From contig JANRID010000018.1 in assembly GCA_033765305.1 (NCBI GenBank), positions 1 to 64,000 on the forward strand: a DNA stretch of 64,000 nucleotides, written 5' to 3'. Shown piece after piece: positions 49,262 through 59,132 of this stretch. The translations under genes and the position numbers were made by a program. This DNA is from RDXT01 sp033765305 (GTDB lineage: Bacteria; Bacteroidota; Bacteroidia; J057). Position 1 is the first letter of the stretch, and every line of letters begins with the position of its first letter. Under the pieces are notes generated by a model that had not been told where the DNA came from, ran no database searches, and saw only the letters and a program-made list of their open reading frames with translations.

Positions 49262-50032
49262 TCAGTTTCCGTTGATCAGCCGGTCCAGGCGTTCCTGGAT
49301 ATATGGAGGCAGCTTGTAGCCTTTCTGCGCCGCGCTGCTGAGGTATTCGCTGGACTTTTCGCGGTTTCCGAGATCGAGGTAGGCCAGGCCGAGGTAATAG
49401 TCGTAAAAAGCCATGCCTTCATAATGCCGCTTGCTGGCCTTGAAGTAGGCCAGCGCCCGGTCGGCGTCGCCAAGGGCCAGATAGGCCTGCCCGGCGAGCA
49501 TCCGCGCGCTGGCGGCATTTTCGTCCAGCTCGCGCGCCAGGTACAGGCGCATGGCCGACTCGCTGTACCGGACGGCTTCGCGGTAGTCTTCCTGGCTGAA
49601 GTAGACCTGCGCCAGCCCCAGGTAGGCCTCCGGATAGTCGGGGTAATGGCGAAGCAGTTCCTTGTACTGGCCAATCGCCGAAGCATGATCGCCCTGGAGC
49701 AGGTAGGCGGAGGCCAGATACTGATGCGCGTCGATGTTGCGGGGATAGAGATCCAGCGCCCGGCGGTACTGGGAGATGGCGCTGTCCAGCTGGTTGCGGG
49801 AGCGGAAAGCCGAAGCCAGCTGGAGGCGGGCCTCGGTATAGCGGGGATCTGCTGCCAGGGCAGCACGGCAGGCGGCAATGGCCCCGTCCAGGTCGCCGGC
49901 AGCGGTGAGCATACGGGCCTGGCGGAGATGCGACATGGCTTCAGGAGTCGAGGAGCCAAGGTCGCCCTGGGCGGACACGGTCAGGCAGGCAAGCAGGAAG
50001 AGCAAGGAAGACAGCAGGCGAAAGCGTCGCAT
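49262..50032 (-). CDS. Exported tetratricopeptide repeat protein
   Basis: 256 residues with signal peptide (LLSSLLFLLACLTVSAQ). About six TPR units: AARMLTAAGDLDGAIAACRAALAADPRYTEA, DSAISQYRRALDLYPRNIDAHQYLASAYL, and so on up to DADRALAYFKASKRHYEGM. TPR proteins of this size in the MoxR/DUF58 neighbourhood are usual parts of Bacteroidota BatD/BatE-like clusters. It lies 26 bases behind the DUF58 gene and presumably scaffolds a periplasmic complex. Confidence 0.8.
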   Translation of the reverse strand: MRRFRLLSSLLFLLACLTVSAQGDLGSSTPEAMSHLRQARMLTAAGDLDGAIAACRAALAADPRYTEARLQLASAFRSRNQLDSAISQYRRALDLYPRNIDAHQYLASAYLLQGDHASAIGQYKELLRHYPDYPEAYLGLAQVYFSQEDYREAVRYSESAMRLYLARELDENAASARMLAGQAYLALGDADRALAYFKASKRHYEGMAFYDYYLGLAYLDLGNREKSSEYLSSAAQKGYKLPPYIQERLDRLINGN

Positions 50033-50058
50033 AGTTGAATATCGGATGGGCAGCTGGC

Positions 50059-50988
50059 TCAGCGCAGGCTGCGGCGCTTCACCAGGTAATCGGTAAGGAC
50101 TTTATCATAGGGCTGCCGGATGTCCACCTCCACAAAATCGATGCTGTACTCGTAGCAGCGCTGCTTGAAGCGCCGCGTGTAGGCCAGCATCTGCTCCCGG
50201 TAGCGCTCCCGTACCTGGGCGGGCAGCACCTCCAGCTTTTCGCCGGTCTCCAGATCGCGGAGAATCACCGGGCGGTTGGGCAGGTCGAAATCCAGCTCGG
50301 TGCGGCGGTCCAGCAGGTGAAAGACCAGCACTTCGTGCTTCTCGTGGCGCAGGTGCTGCAGCGATTTGAAGAAGGCCTCTTCGGCCTCCGCCTGATTGAA
50401 CAGGTCCGTGATCAGCACCACAAAGGAGCGCCGGTGCAGCTTCATCGCTACCTGGTGCAGCACCCGCGCCGTGGCAGTGCGGCGGGTGAACAGCTCGCCG
50501 GAGGCAGCGACCTCCTCCAGCTTCTGAAACGTCGGGATCAGCCAGGAATAGCGGGAGCGCGGCGGCGCGTAGAACCGGATCTCGTCGTCGAACAGGGTCA
50601 GGCCAGCGGCATCGCGCTGCCCGATCATGAGGTACTCCAATGCCGCGGCCAGATAGGCGCCGTACTCCAGCTTGGTGAGGCTGCCCTGCGGGTAGCGCAT
50701 CGAATCGCTGACATCCAGCACCACTTCGCAGCGCAGGTTGGTCTCTTCTTCGTATTTCTTCGAAAACAGCCGGTCGGTCTTGCCGAATACCTTCCAGTCC
50801 ACATTCCGCAGGGATTCCCCCGGATTGTAGGGGCGGTGCTCCGCAAACTCCACCGAAAACCCGTGATACGGACTCTTGTGCATGCCCGTGATAAACCCCT
50901 CCACGATCAGCTTCGCCTTGATCTCGATATTCTTCAGCTTGCTGATTACCAGCGGGTCGAGGTATTTGATCGTTCCGGGCGCGGCCAT
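50059..50988 (-). CDS. DUF58 (VWA-like) domain protein
   Basis: 309 residues, cytosolic. The DUF58 signature EYRPYNPGES-like segment is EHRPYNPGESLRNVDWKVFGKTD at about 52-75, followed by the MIDAS-type VVLDVSDSMRYP and an alpha/beta VWA-like core (FVVLITDLFNQAEA). DUF58 proteins work with MoxR ATPases in assembly or stress tolerance; the moxR gene here is 7 kb away on the same strand, separated by the ABC transporter and amidase genes. It leads a three-gene operon with the TPR and exported proteins. Confidence 0.9.
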   Translation of the reverse strand: MAAPGTIKYLDPLVISKLKNIEIKAKLIVEGFITGMHKSPYHGFSVEFAEHRPYNPGESLRNVDWKVFGKTDRLFSKKYEEETNLRCEVVLDVSDSMRYPQGSLTKLEYGAYLAAALEYLMIGQRDAAGLTLFDDEIRFYAPPRSRYSWLIPTFQKLEEVAASGELFTRRTATARVLHQVAMKLHRRSFVVLITDLFNQAEAEEAFFKSLQHLRHEKHEVLVFHLLDRRTELDFDLPNRPVILRDLETGEKLEVLPAQVRERYREQMLAYTRRFKQRCYEYSIDFVEVDIRQPYDKVLTDYLVKRRSLR

Positions 50989-51115
50989 GCAGAAGCGGTG
51001 TTTCGATGGGAAGGAATGACAGACTGCCCCGCTGAAGGGCAGCTTTCATGGTTTAATGTTAGCAAGACTTTCCCGGAATACAAAGCCGCATCTGTGCCGC
51101 CGGCATACATGCCGC

Positions 51116-51406
51116 TCAGCTCAATTTTTCGAGCGACTGGATAATTTTGGAGTAGTCGCCCGCCCGGAGGGAATAAAACGTGTTCTTGCCGTCGCGCTGC
51201 GCCACCAGCACCTGCCGGTCTTTGAGAATCCGCAGATGATGCGACGCTACCGCCTGCTCGATGTCCAGCTCCTCGTGAATCTCGGTCACAGAGAGCTTCT
51301 TGCGGGTTTTCAGCAAATCGATCATGGCAATCCGCACCGGATGCGCAATCGCCCGGAGCGTTTCGGATGCGTTTTCGAGGAAGGTGATCTCAAAGCGGCT
51401 TCTCAC
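51116..51406 (-). CDS. ArsR-family winged-helix regulator
   Basis: 96 residues. Helices AHPVRIAMIDLLKTRKKLSVTEI, DIEQAVASHHLRIL and a wing DRQVLVAQRDGKNTFYSL. No Cys or obvious metal-binding cluster is present in the recognition helix, so it may be a non-metal sensor. An ABC exporter lies upstream on the same strand (stop at 51512), and the 105-base gap holds a palindromic operator candidate. It may repress itself and the exporter region. Confidence 0.85.
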   Translation of the reverse strand: MRSRFEITFLENASETLRAIAHPVRIAMIDLLKTRKKLSVTEIHEELDIEQAVASHHLRILKDRQVLVAQRDGKNTFYSLRAGDYSKIIQSLEKLS

Positions 51407-51411
51407 AAAGT

Positions 51412-51427
51412 ATCTATATATTTAGAT
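51412..51427. promoter_or_regulatory. Palindromic operator candidate for the ArsR gene
   Basis: ATCTA (51412-51416) and TAGAT (51423-51427) are inverted around TATATT, six bases upstream of the ArsR start codon on the minus strand, in an AT-rich stretch. Position fits autorepression. Confidence 0.4.
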
Positions 51428-51511
51428 GTAAACAAAAGTAAAGCTAACAATTATATTCTCAAATCAAAATCGCAGATCCATTTCCGCAGGCAATCGTTTC
51501 GCACAGCCCGC

Positions 51512-53278
51512 TCACGCAAACTGCATCTGATGCAGCTGGTAATACGCGCCCTGGCGCTCCAGCAGATGCTGATGCGAACCTTGCTCGATGATGCTGCCTT
51601 TCTTCAGCACCACAATCTGGTCGGCCTTCTGGACCGTGGACAGCCGGTGGGCAATGATGATCGAGGTCCTGCCTGCCATGACCGTCTCGATGGCCTGCTG
51701 AATCACTTCCTCCGATTCGGTATCGATGTTCGCGGTGGCTTCGTCCAGAATCAGGACGCTGGGCGCATACACCAGCACCCGCGCAAAGGCGATCAGCTGC
51801 CGCTGGCCCAGCGACAGGGTCGCCCCCCGCTCGCGCACGTGGTAGCCGTATCCGCCGGGCAGGCGGGAAATAAACTCGTGCGCGCCCACCCGGCGGGCCG
51901 CCTCCTCCACCACTTCGTGCGGAATCTCCGGGTTGTTCAGGGTAATGTTGTCGTAAATGCTGCCCGAAAACAGAAATACATCCTGCAGCACCACGCCCGT
52001 CAGCGAACGCAGCGTTTCGAGCCGGTAGTCCCGCACCGGAACTCCGTTGACGAGGATTTCCCCTTCCTGGATGTCGTAGAAACGGCTCAGCAGGTTGATC
52101 AGGGTCGATTTGCCGGAGCCGGTGGCACCCACCAGCGCCACTTTTTCCCCCGGACGGATCTGCAGGCTCACATGGCGCAGCACCCAGTCTTCGTCGTTGT
52201 AGGCGAAGGATACGTCGCGGAACTCCACCCCGATCCCCCGCTCCCGGTCCGGAACCTCGGTCCGGGTGCCCAGGTCCGGGATGATCTCTTCCGTATCCAG
52301 CACCTTGAAGATCCGCTCCGCGCTCACCATGCCCATCTGCAGTACGTTGAACTGGTCCGCCAGCATGCGGATCGGGCGGAAAAACATCTGCACAAACATG
52401 ATGAAGGCCACCAGTTCGCCGAAGCCGAAATAATTGCCCACGACCCGGCCCGCACCGTACCACACCAGCACGCCGAGCGTCAGCGCCGAGATCACCTCCA
52501 CCACCGGAAAAAAGATGCTGTAATACAGCACCGACTTGATATGCGCGCGCCGGTGCTCGCGGTTGATTTTATCAAACCGGCGCAGCTCCTCCCCTTCCCG
52601 GTTGAACATGTGGATGATCTGCATCCCCGTGATATGCTCCTGCAGGAACGCATTCATATCGGCCACCGCCTTGCGCACCTCCTGAAAGGAGACTTTTACC
52701 TTCTGGTTGAAAATATAGGCTGTGACGATCAGCGCCGGAAAAATAAACAGTACCACCAGCGTCAGCTCCCAGTTGATCCAGAACATAGCCGCCAGAATCG
52801 CCGCCAGCTGCAGCATATCCCCCAGGATATGCACCAGTCCGGTGGTGAACACTTCGTTGAGGGTTTCCACATCGCTCACGGTGCGGGTCTGCAGCAGGCC
52901 CACCGGCGTACGGTCGAAATAGCGGAGCCGCAAGTGCAGGATATGCCGGAACACCTGCTTCCGCACATCGGCGATGACGCTCTGCCCCAGCCAGCTGGTG
53001 AGGTAGGTATTGCCGTAGCTGAGCGCAAACTCCATCAGCACCAGGCCGGCCAGCAGCAGGATCATCGTCCGCACGCCCGGCACGTCGCCTGCGGCCACCT
53101 CCTGATCCAGCATCCGCTGAATCAGCACCGGACGCAGCGGCGAGAGGATGGAAATCACCACCGTCAGCACCAGGGCCAGGGCAAACCAGACACGGAATGG
53201 ACGGGTATAGGAAACGAGCCGGGCAATCAGGCGGCGGTCGAAGACCTTGCCTGATACCGAATCTTGCTGCTTGGACAT
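51512..53278 (-). CDS. ABC exporter half-transporter (permease-ATPase fusion)
   Basis: 588 residues. Six-helix type-IV permease domain at about 1-320, then an ATPase domain with Walker A GATGSGKST, Q-loop VVLQDVFLFSG, a signature ATLSLGQRQL (LSLGQ in place of LSGGQ), Walker B LILDEATANID and H-loop IAHRLS. Family members export lipids, drugs or peptides as homodimers. The LSLGQ variant is common in a Bacteroidota/Firmicutes group of multidrug-type exporters. ArsR gene follows at 105 bases on the same strand. Confidence 0.9.
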   Translation of the reverse strand: MSKQQDSVSGKVFDRRLIARLVSYTRPFRVWFALALVLTVVISILSPLRPVLIQRMLDQEVAAGDVPGVRTMILLLAGLVLMEFALSYGNTYLTSWLGQSVIADVRKQVFRHILHLRLRYFDRTPVGLLQTRTVSDVETLNEVFTTGLVHILGDMLQLAAILAAMFWINWELTLVVLFIFPALIVTAYIFNQKVKVSFQEVRKAVADMNAFLQEHITGMQIIHMFNREGEELRRFDKINREHRRAHIKSVLYYSIFFPVVEVISALTLGVLVWYGAGRVVGNYFGFGELVAFIMFVQMFFRPIRMLADQFNVLQMGMVSAERIFKVLDTEEIIPDLGTRTEVPDRERGIGVEFRDVSFAYNDEDWVLRHVSLQIRPGEKVALVGATGSGKSTLINLLSRFYDIQEGEILVNGVPVRDYRLETLRSLTGVVLQDVFLFSGSIYDNITLNNPEIPHEVVEEAARRVGAHEFISRLPGGYGYHVRERGATLSLGQRQLIAFARVLVYAPSVLILDEATANIDTESEEVIQQAIETVMAGRTSIIIAHRLSTVQKADQIVVLKKGSIIEQGSHQHLLERQGAYYQLHQMQFA

Positions 53279-53348
53279 GGGGCAAAGTTACAATCCGAAT
53301 GGTTAAACGCCGAATCGGACTGGGAGTTGCCGCCAATTGCTGCCTGTC

Positions 53349-56300
53349 TCATTCGATCCGGGTCTCTTCCTGCTTGACCGCCTGCCAGCGGAGCCGCGCA
53401 TCGAGCAGCACGCTGTAGATCCGGGCTGCCGGATTGCCACCCATGCTCTTGAAGCGCAGCATGCTGTCTGCGGTATTGCCCACGGTGATCCGCACCGGAT
53501 CGGCGCCCCGCTGCTTGTACACCCGCAGGTCGTCGAACTCCGCACGCGCACTGCCCGTGCGCAGCGAAACCGCGCTGCCGGCCCGCAGCGGGGCCGTTTC
53601 ATCCCGCCAGGTGAGCACCCGCTGGCTGTTGATCCAGGCATCGATCTGCCCGGTCCGCGGATCGTACATCACCCGGCAGTCGAGCCAGGTGTTGGGGCTC
53701 AGCGTCAGGTTGACTGCGGAGCGGAAGCGGGGCAGCGCATCGTTCTGCGAACGGTACACCTCCACCCGGCTGGGCGCGCTGACCTGATACCGGAACCAGA
53801 CCAGATATGAATCGCCCCGGTTGGTGCGTCCGCCGTCGCTGCAGAAGAAGTGCAGCCCGAAGCGGCTGTTTTCCGCAGTGCTCAGCAGCCGCACCCGGAA
53901 GTGGTACAGGTAGGCCTCCGTCCCGGTCTGGGTCAGCGGAATGAACAGGTTCGTATTCGGATCTGCGGCATCCTGCTGCGACAGCACACCATTGCGCACC
54001 TGCCAGCTTCCCTTGGCGGAGGTCCACTCCGGATTGAGGCGGCTGCCCGGAAACTCATCCAGCAGATAGCCCAGGCTCCGGTTGGCGCTCCAGCGCTGGC
54101 CGTCGTGGTCAGCCGGCAGGAAAAATCCGGTGCCGCCGCCCGTATCGCCGAAGTTGAGCAGGAAGTCGCCTGAATAGGACGGCCGCAGGCTCCCCGTTGC
54201 CGGGCCGGGATTGGGGCTGGGATTGGGGTTCGGGCTGGGTGCCGGCGGCGTAACCGGCCCGGCCTGCGCCGACACCGCCGACTCCGCCACAGCAGGCCGC
54301 GACCAGCGGCGTGCGCCGTCCATCACCAGCGAAACCGCCCGGAAGCGGCCCAGGCCCGGCAGATCCCGCTGCGGCTGCACCGCAGCAGCTCCGCCCCGCG
54401 ACCGGTACACCGCCAGGTTGTCGAAGAGCACCTCGCAGCCGCCCGTGCGCAGGGAGATGCCCCGCCCGCTGCGCAGCGGGCTCGGATCGGTCCAGGATAC
54501 CGCCAGCACCTGATTGACATACAGCTCGATCAGGCCGCTGGCAGGATCGTAGTATACCTTGTAGTCGCAGGTCTGGCCCGGACGCAGGCTCAGCGGCTGC
54601 CGCGCCTTCATCGAAAACTGATCGTCCACCGTCTCGTAGATCTCCGCAAAATCCTCCCGCTCCGTATCCCGGATCCAGACGAAGTAGGAATTTCCCCGGT
54701 TTTCCGCCGCCGGATCGCTGCAGAAGAAGTGCAGGCCATGACGGCGGTTGCCGGTGCCGCCGCTCATGCGCGCCTGCCAGTGGTACAGCCAGGCGCCTTC
54801 GCCGCTCTGGGTCAGGCTGGTGTGCAGGTTCGTATTGTCCGGCGTCGTCTCGCTCTGGCGCAGGCGGTCGCCGCTGACGCGCCAGGTGCCGCTCGCCCGC
54901 CGCCAGGCCGGGCTGAGGCTGCGGTCGAATTCATCGGTCAGAAATCCCGCCTCCGGATTGCCCCGCCAGCCTTCGTCGGTGTTCGAAGCAAGGGTGTAGA
55001 AGCGGTAATTGTCCGCGCCGTCGCGGAAATTGAGGGTAAAATTGCCGCTGTATGCCGCAGCCGCCTCGATCCGCGTCTCCGGTGTGCCCGCCGGGTATTC
55101 CAGCGTCACCCCGAAGGTTTCCGCCGGTGCCGGCGGCTGGGGATTGGGCGTAGGCGGGACGGGCGGGCGCACGGGCGGATCGGGATTCACCACGACTGGC
55201 GGTGTGCCGGAGCCGGCGCCCAGCGTGCGCCAGGTGCCCGCCCAGCCGTCGAAGTTGTTGCGGTTGTTGGAGGTGAAATGCACCGTCAGGCCGTTGCCGG
55301 AGGAAGTGAAGGTGCGCGCGCCCGGCTTGCCCGAAAGCACCGCAAGCTGGGGCGCATTGGTGCTGAGCCCGTCATACACCGTCAGCAGATCGACGCCTTC
55401 CTCGGTATTGAACTCCGTGAAGCGCAGCTCGACCCGCCCGCCGTTGGCAGGCACGATGCGGTAAAGCCAGCTTTCCTCGCTGGCATAGGTAGATCCGGCG
55501 CCGCCGGAGTCCAGGATACGGCCCTCTTCGGCAGTAGTGGTGTACACCTGGGCGCTGCCGCTGCGGGCGATGGGCGGCAGCAGGAAGCTCTCCCCGGCTG
55601 CGGCGGAGGTGTCGGGGCCGCAGAGCGTCTGCACCTGCCAGACATAGAGGCCATTGGCGGCCAGGCCCGTGAGTTTCAGGAAATTGCTGCGGGTCCGGTA
55701 CACCGTGAAATTGGGCTCGATCTTGCGCCGCACCCGCACGAGGTACTCACGGGTGCCCGGCACAGGGTCCCAGTTGAGCGTGACGCCCATCGGATACAAG
55801 TCGCTGGCAATGAGGTTGCCGGGCATCGCGCAGTCGGGGTTGCGCTGCTCCGAGGTATAGCTGGCCCGCCAGCCGGCGAGATTGACCTGGCAGTCGGAGC
55901 GGAACTCGATGAACATCGCGCCGCTTCGGGCCACGATTTCCTGCGGCGGCGGGCGGTCGCCGGTGAAGCGCCCGATGAATTTCCCGTTGGCATTTTCCCC
56001 GTCGTAGATATCCAGATAGTCGTACGGCGCGTCCTTGGTGCCTTCGAGATTCAGCTCCAGAAAGCGGAGCGTGACAGACGAAGCGTTGCGGGGCTTGATG
56101 AGATAGCCCACGCGGGCCTGATCGGGGTAGTTGCCTGCGCCGCCCGGATCGCTGAACTCGCCCTGGCGGCTGCTGAGCACCTGCGGCGCCACATCGCCGT
56201 TGATCAGCCGGTAGTAGCGCTCCCAGTCCCAGAAGGGCCCGGGATCGATGTGGTCGTTGCCCCGGAAATGCTGGTGGCCCTTGATGTGGTAGCAGGTATT

Positions 56301-57404
56301 GCCCAGTACGCGCGTGCCGCGTGTGGGCGGGCCTGCGTAGGTCTTCAGCGGGTCGATCCCGTGGCGGCGGCAGATGTCGCGCACCAGCGCCGCCGAACTC
56401 TCATACATCGCCTGGGTGTACCACACGCTGCCGCCTTCGATGAAGCCCTCATGCTCCAGGCCGATGGTGGTGGCATTGTCGGTGCGCACATGGTAGGCTT
56501 TGTCGGTTTCGCAGACCATCTGCGTCACCTGCCCGTCGCTGGAGCGGATGATGTAATGCGCCGACACGCGGGCATTTGCATTCTGAAACCACGAAATCGC
56601 GCTGGAATAGGAGCCTTGAATGGTGTGGACGGTGATGTACTTCACCGTTTCCCCGTCGCGGGAGCCGAAGTTGCGGGAGTTGGCCATTTTCCAGATCGCG
56701 CCCTGGTAATCGGCCTGGCGTTTTTCGGCGCTGCAGGAGGTCTTGGGGGTAAATGCGTCGCCGTTGACGCTGCGCACGCTGGTGCGGGACATCTGCACCG
56801 AGCTGGCGCTGAGCACCCGGTAGTTTTCCGCGCCGAAAATGGCGTTGAAGTCGAATACAGACCGCGTGCGGTGGCGGGTCCCGGTGTGCGGGGTCTGCAT
56901 TTCCATCAGCACCCCGTAAAACTGCTGGTCCTGGGCGTACTCATTGATCAGCGTCTGGTCCTGCGGAATCTCGCTCAGCTCGGTCAGAATGGGCTGGTGC
57001 CCGTCCACGCTGCGGCTGGTCATGCGCTTGGTCTGCTGGAGCGCCACATACGCCGCCGCATAGGCCAGGATATTCGTCCGCGGATCGCGCATCACCTCCT
57101 CCACCGCGTAGCCCGAAAGCTCCGCGACCTTCTGGAGGCTGTTCTGGAAATAGCCCTTGCCGTCGTACACGAGGCCCATGACGCCGTAATAGACCGGCAT
57201 GTCGTTGCAGCCGTAGACCGGCTGCAGGTGGGTCATGCGGGTATTGGTGTACGCCACCGCCTCCAGCATGCCGCGCGGGATGCTGGGGTGCTTCTGGTAG
57301 GCCTCCTCGAAGAAGGGCGCAAACTGCTCGTACTGGGCGGAGGCCCGCTGCAAGGGGCTCAGCAAGGAAATGCACGCCGCAAGGCGGATAAGCCAGAATT
57401 TCAT
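53349..57404 (-). CDS. Giant exported cell-wall hydrolase: SLT-like + amidase + CUB + FN3 + CUB + lectin-like repeats
   Basis: 1351 residues from the ATG at 57404 with signal peptide (FWLIRLAACISLLSPLQRASAQ). Residues about 25-125 resemble an SLT-type lysozyme domain (FFEEAYQKHPSIPRGMLEAV with Glu48, DPRTNILAYAAAYV). Residues 250-400 form an Amidase_2/PGRP domain with H260 (KYITVHT), a GLEHEG segment, GHQH at 376-379 and HIDPGPFWDW (385-394), the zinc-ligand pattern. CUB domains lie at about 407-530 and 635-745, an FN3-like domain between them, a Pro-rich linker, then two concanavalin-like segments (SPAWRRASGTWRVSG..., LNPEWTSAKGSWQVRNG...). No T9SS domain is obvious. Two cell-wall activities in one polypeptide are unusual; it might degrade envelopes of other cells or remodel its own. 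Confidence 0.75.
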   Translation of the reverse strand: MKFWLIRLAACISLLSPLQRASAQYEQFAPFFEEAYQKHPSIPRGMLEAVAYTNTRMTHLQPVYGCNDMPVYYGVMGLVYDGKGYFQNSLQKVAELSGYAVEEVMRDPRTNILAYAAAYVALQQTKRMTSRSVDGHQPILTELSEIPQDQTLINEYAQDQQFYGVLMEMQTPHTGTRHRTRSVFDFNAIFGAENYRVLSASSVQMSRTSVRSVNGDAFTPKTSCSAEKRQADYQGAIWKMANSRNFGSRDGETVKYITVHTIQGSYSSAISWFQNANARVSAHYIIRSSDGQVTQMVCETDKAYHVRTDNATTIGLEHEGFIEGGSVWYTQAMYESSAALVRDICRRHGIDPLKTYAGPPTRGTRVLGNTCYHIKGHQHFRGNDHIDPGPFWDWERYYRLINGDVAPQVLSSRQGEFSDPGGAGNYPDQARVGYLIKPRNASSVTLRFLELNLEGTKDAPYDYLDIYDGENANGKFIGRFTGDRPPPQEIVARSGAMFIEFRSDCQVNLAGWRASYTSEQRNPDCAMPGNLIASDLYPMGVTLNWDPVPGTREYLVRVRRKIEPNFTVYRTRSNFLKLTGLAANGLYVWQVQTLCGPDTSAAAGESFLLPPIARSGSAQVYTTTAEEGRILDSGGAGSTYASEESWLYRIVPANGGRVELRFTEFNTEEGVDLLTVYDGLSTNAPQLAVLSGKPGARTFTSSGNGLTVHFTSNNRNNFDGWAGTWRTLGAGSGTPPVVVNPDPPVRPPVPPTPNPQPPAPAETFGVTLEYPAGTPETRIEAAAAYSGNFTLNFRDGADNYRFYTLASNTDEGWRGNPEAGFLTDEFDRSLSPAWRRASGTWRVSGDRLRQSETTPDNTNLHTSLTQSGEGAWLYHWQARMSGGTGNRRHGLHFFCSDPAAENRGNSYFVWIRDTEREDFAEIYETVDDQFSMKARQPLSLRPGQTCDYKVYYDPASGLIELYVNQVLAVSWTDPSPLRSGRGISLRTGGCEVLFDNLAVYRSRGGAAAVQPQRDLPGLGRFRAVSLVMDGARRWSRPAVAESAVSAQAGPVTPPAPSPNPNPSPNPGPATGSLRPSYSGDFLLNFGDTGGGTGFFLPADHDGQRWSANRSLGYLLDEFPGSRLNPEWTSAKGSWQVRNGVLSQQDAADPNTNLFIPLTQTGTEAYLYHFRVRLLSTAENSRFGLHFFCSDGGRTNRGDSYLVWFRYQVSAPSRVEVYRSQNDALPRFRSAVNLTLSPNTWLDCRVMYDPRTGQIDAWINSQRVLTWRDETAPLRAGSAVSLRTGSARAEFDDLRVYKQRGADPVRITVGNTADSMLRFKSMGGNPAARIYSVLLDARLRWQAVKQEETRIE

Positions 57405-57630
57405 AGGCACATGTGCTACATCAACCATCGATCGCCGCTATCTGATCTGCCACCGGATCATTGCCTCGTCAATTCTACGAAAATAGTCGGAATTTCGCGG
57501 AGATTCCGGCTTCAGCGTCCCAGAGATTGCATGAAAGCAGGAACTCCCCAGGCCAACCCTTTCCGCGCACTTTTCGTATCGCCCATGATAGATATGCTTT
57601 TTTAGCTTCCTAAACTTTCAAAAAAAATTG

Positions 57631-57638
57631 TAAGTTTG
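57631..57638 (+). promoter_or_regulatory. Candidate -7 element for the COQ7-like gene
   Basis: TAAGTTTG matches the Bacteroidota -7 consensus exactly. It lies 25 bases before the ATG at 57663, and the sequence before it is AT-rich, so the ATG at 57636 inside it is not used. Confidence 0.45.
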
Positions 57639-57662
57639 AAGCGAAATCGAACGGACACACAT

Positions 57663-58148
57663 ATGGGCACGATTGATCTGAAACGGCGGACCGAGTTTTT
57701 CATCCGCGACCTGCACGCCCGCGAGGCCATGCGCCTCGGCTGGTACCGCCAGTTCGGCACCGGGGGCGAGCGTATCCGCCGCCTCCGCGAGCGCAAAGCC
57801 CGCCATTCGGCTTTTCTGGAAGATCTCCTGCGCAAGCGCGGCGTCAGCCCTGCCTGGTATGCCCGCTGCTTTTACCTCATGGGCCACGCCTTCGGCATCT
57901 GTTCCGCCCTGCTGCCCGAGCCGCTGACCCAGCGCATCGAGCGCATGCTCGAAGACTGGATTCTGATCCGCTACCAGAAATACCTCCGGGAGATGAAGTT
58001 CGATGCCATGCTGCGCTCCATGATCGAGTCGCTGCAGCTGCGCCGCATGGCGCACAACGAGCCCGGGCATGACGCCATCGACCTGATCCAGCACTTCATC
58101 CGCGAACAGGAGCAGCCGCATCAGCCAGGAGCCAGCGCAATCGCCTGA
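57663..58148 (+). CDS. COQ7-like ferritin-fold protein with altered diiron ligand
   Basis: 161 residues. It follows the demethoxyubiquinone hydroxylase (COQ7/Coq7p) pattern: helix 1 LHAREAM (E21 as ligand), helix 2 at 37-55 where the ExxH motif reads K45-A-R-H48, helix 3 LEDWI..RY with E97, and helix 4 NEPGH with E133 and H136 (ExxH kept). The segment LRKRGVSPAWYARCFYLMGHAFGICSALL resembles the hydrophobic region of COQ7. Ubiquinone synthesis is rare in Bacteroidota, which use menaquinone, so its substrate is open. One of six expected ligands is replaced (Glu to Lys45); whether a diiron site still forms is unknown. Confidence 0.7.
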   Translation: MGTIDLKRRTEFFIRDLHAREAMRLGWYRQFGTGGERIRRLRERKARHSAFLEDLLRKRGVSPAWYARCFYLMGHAFGICSALLPEPLTQRIERMLEDWILIRYQKYLREMKFDAMLRSMIESLQLRRMAHNEPGHDAIDLIQHFIREQEQPHQPGASAIA

Positions 58149-58151
58149 TCC

Positions 58152-59131
<980 letters not shown>

Positions 59132-59132
<1 letters not shown>

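Noticed and set aside
51056..53254. 732-codon plus-strand frame opposite the ABC exporter
   Set aside because: The minus-strand frame holds Walker A, B and signature motifs; the plus frame is His/Gln-rich without any match.
54729..57605. 958-codon plus-strand frame opposite the giant hydrolase
   Set aside because: Antisense shadow; the minus frame has amidase and CUB motifs.
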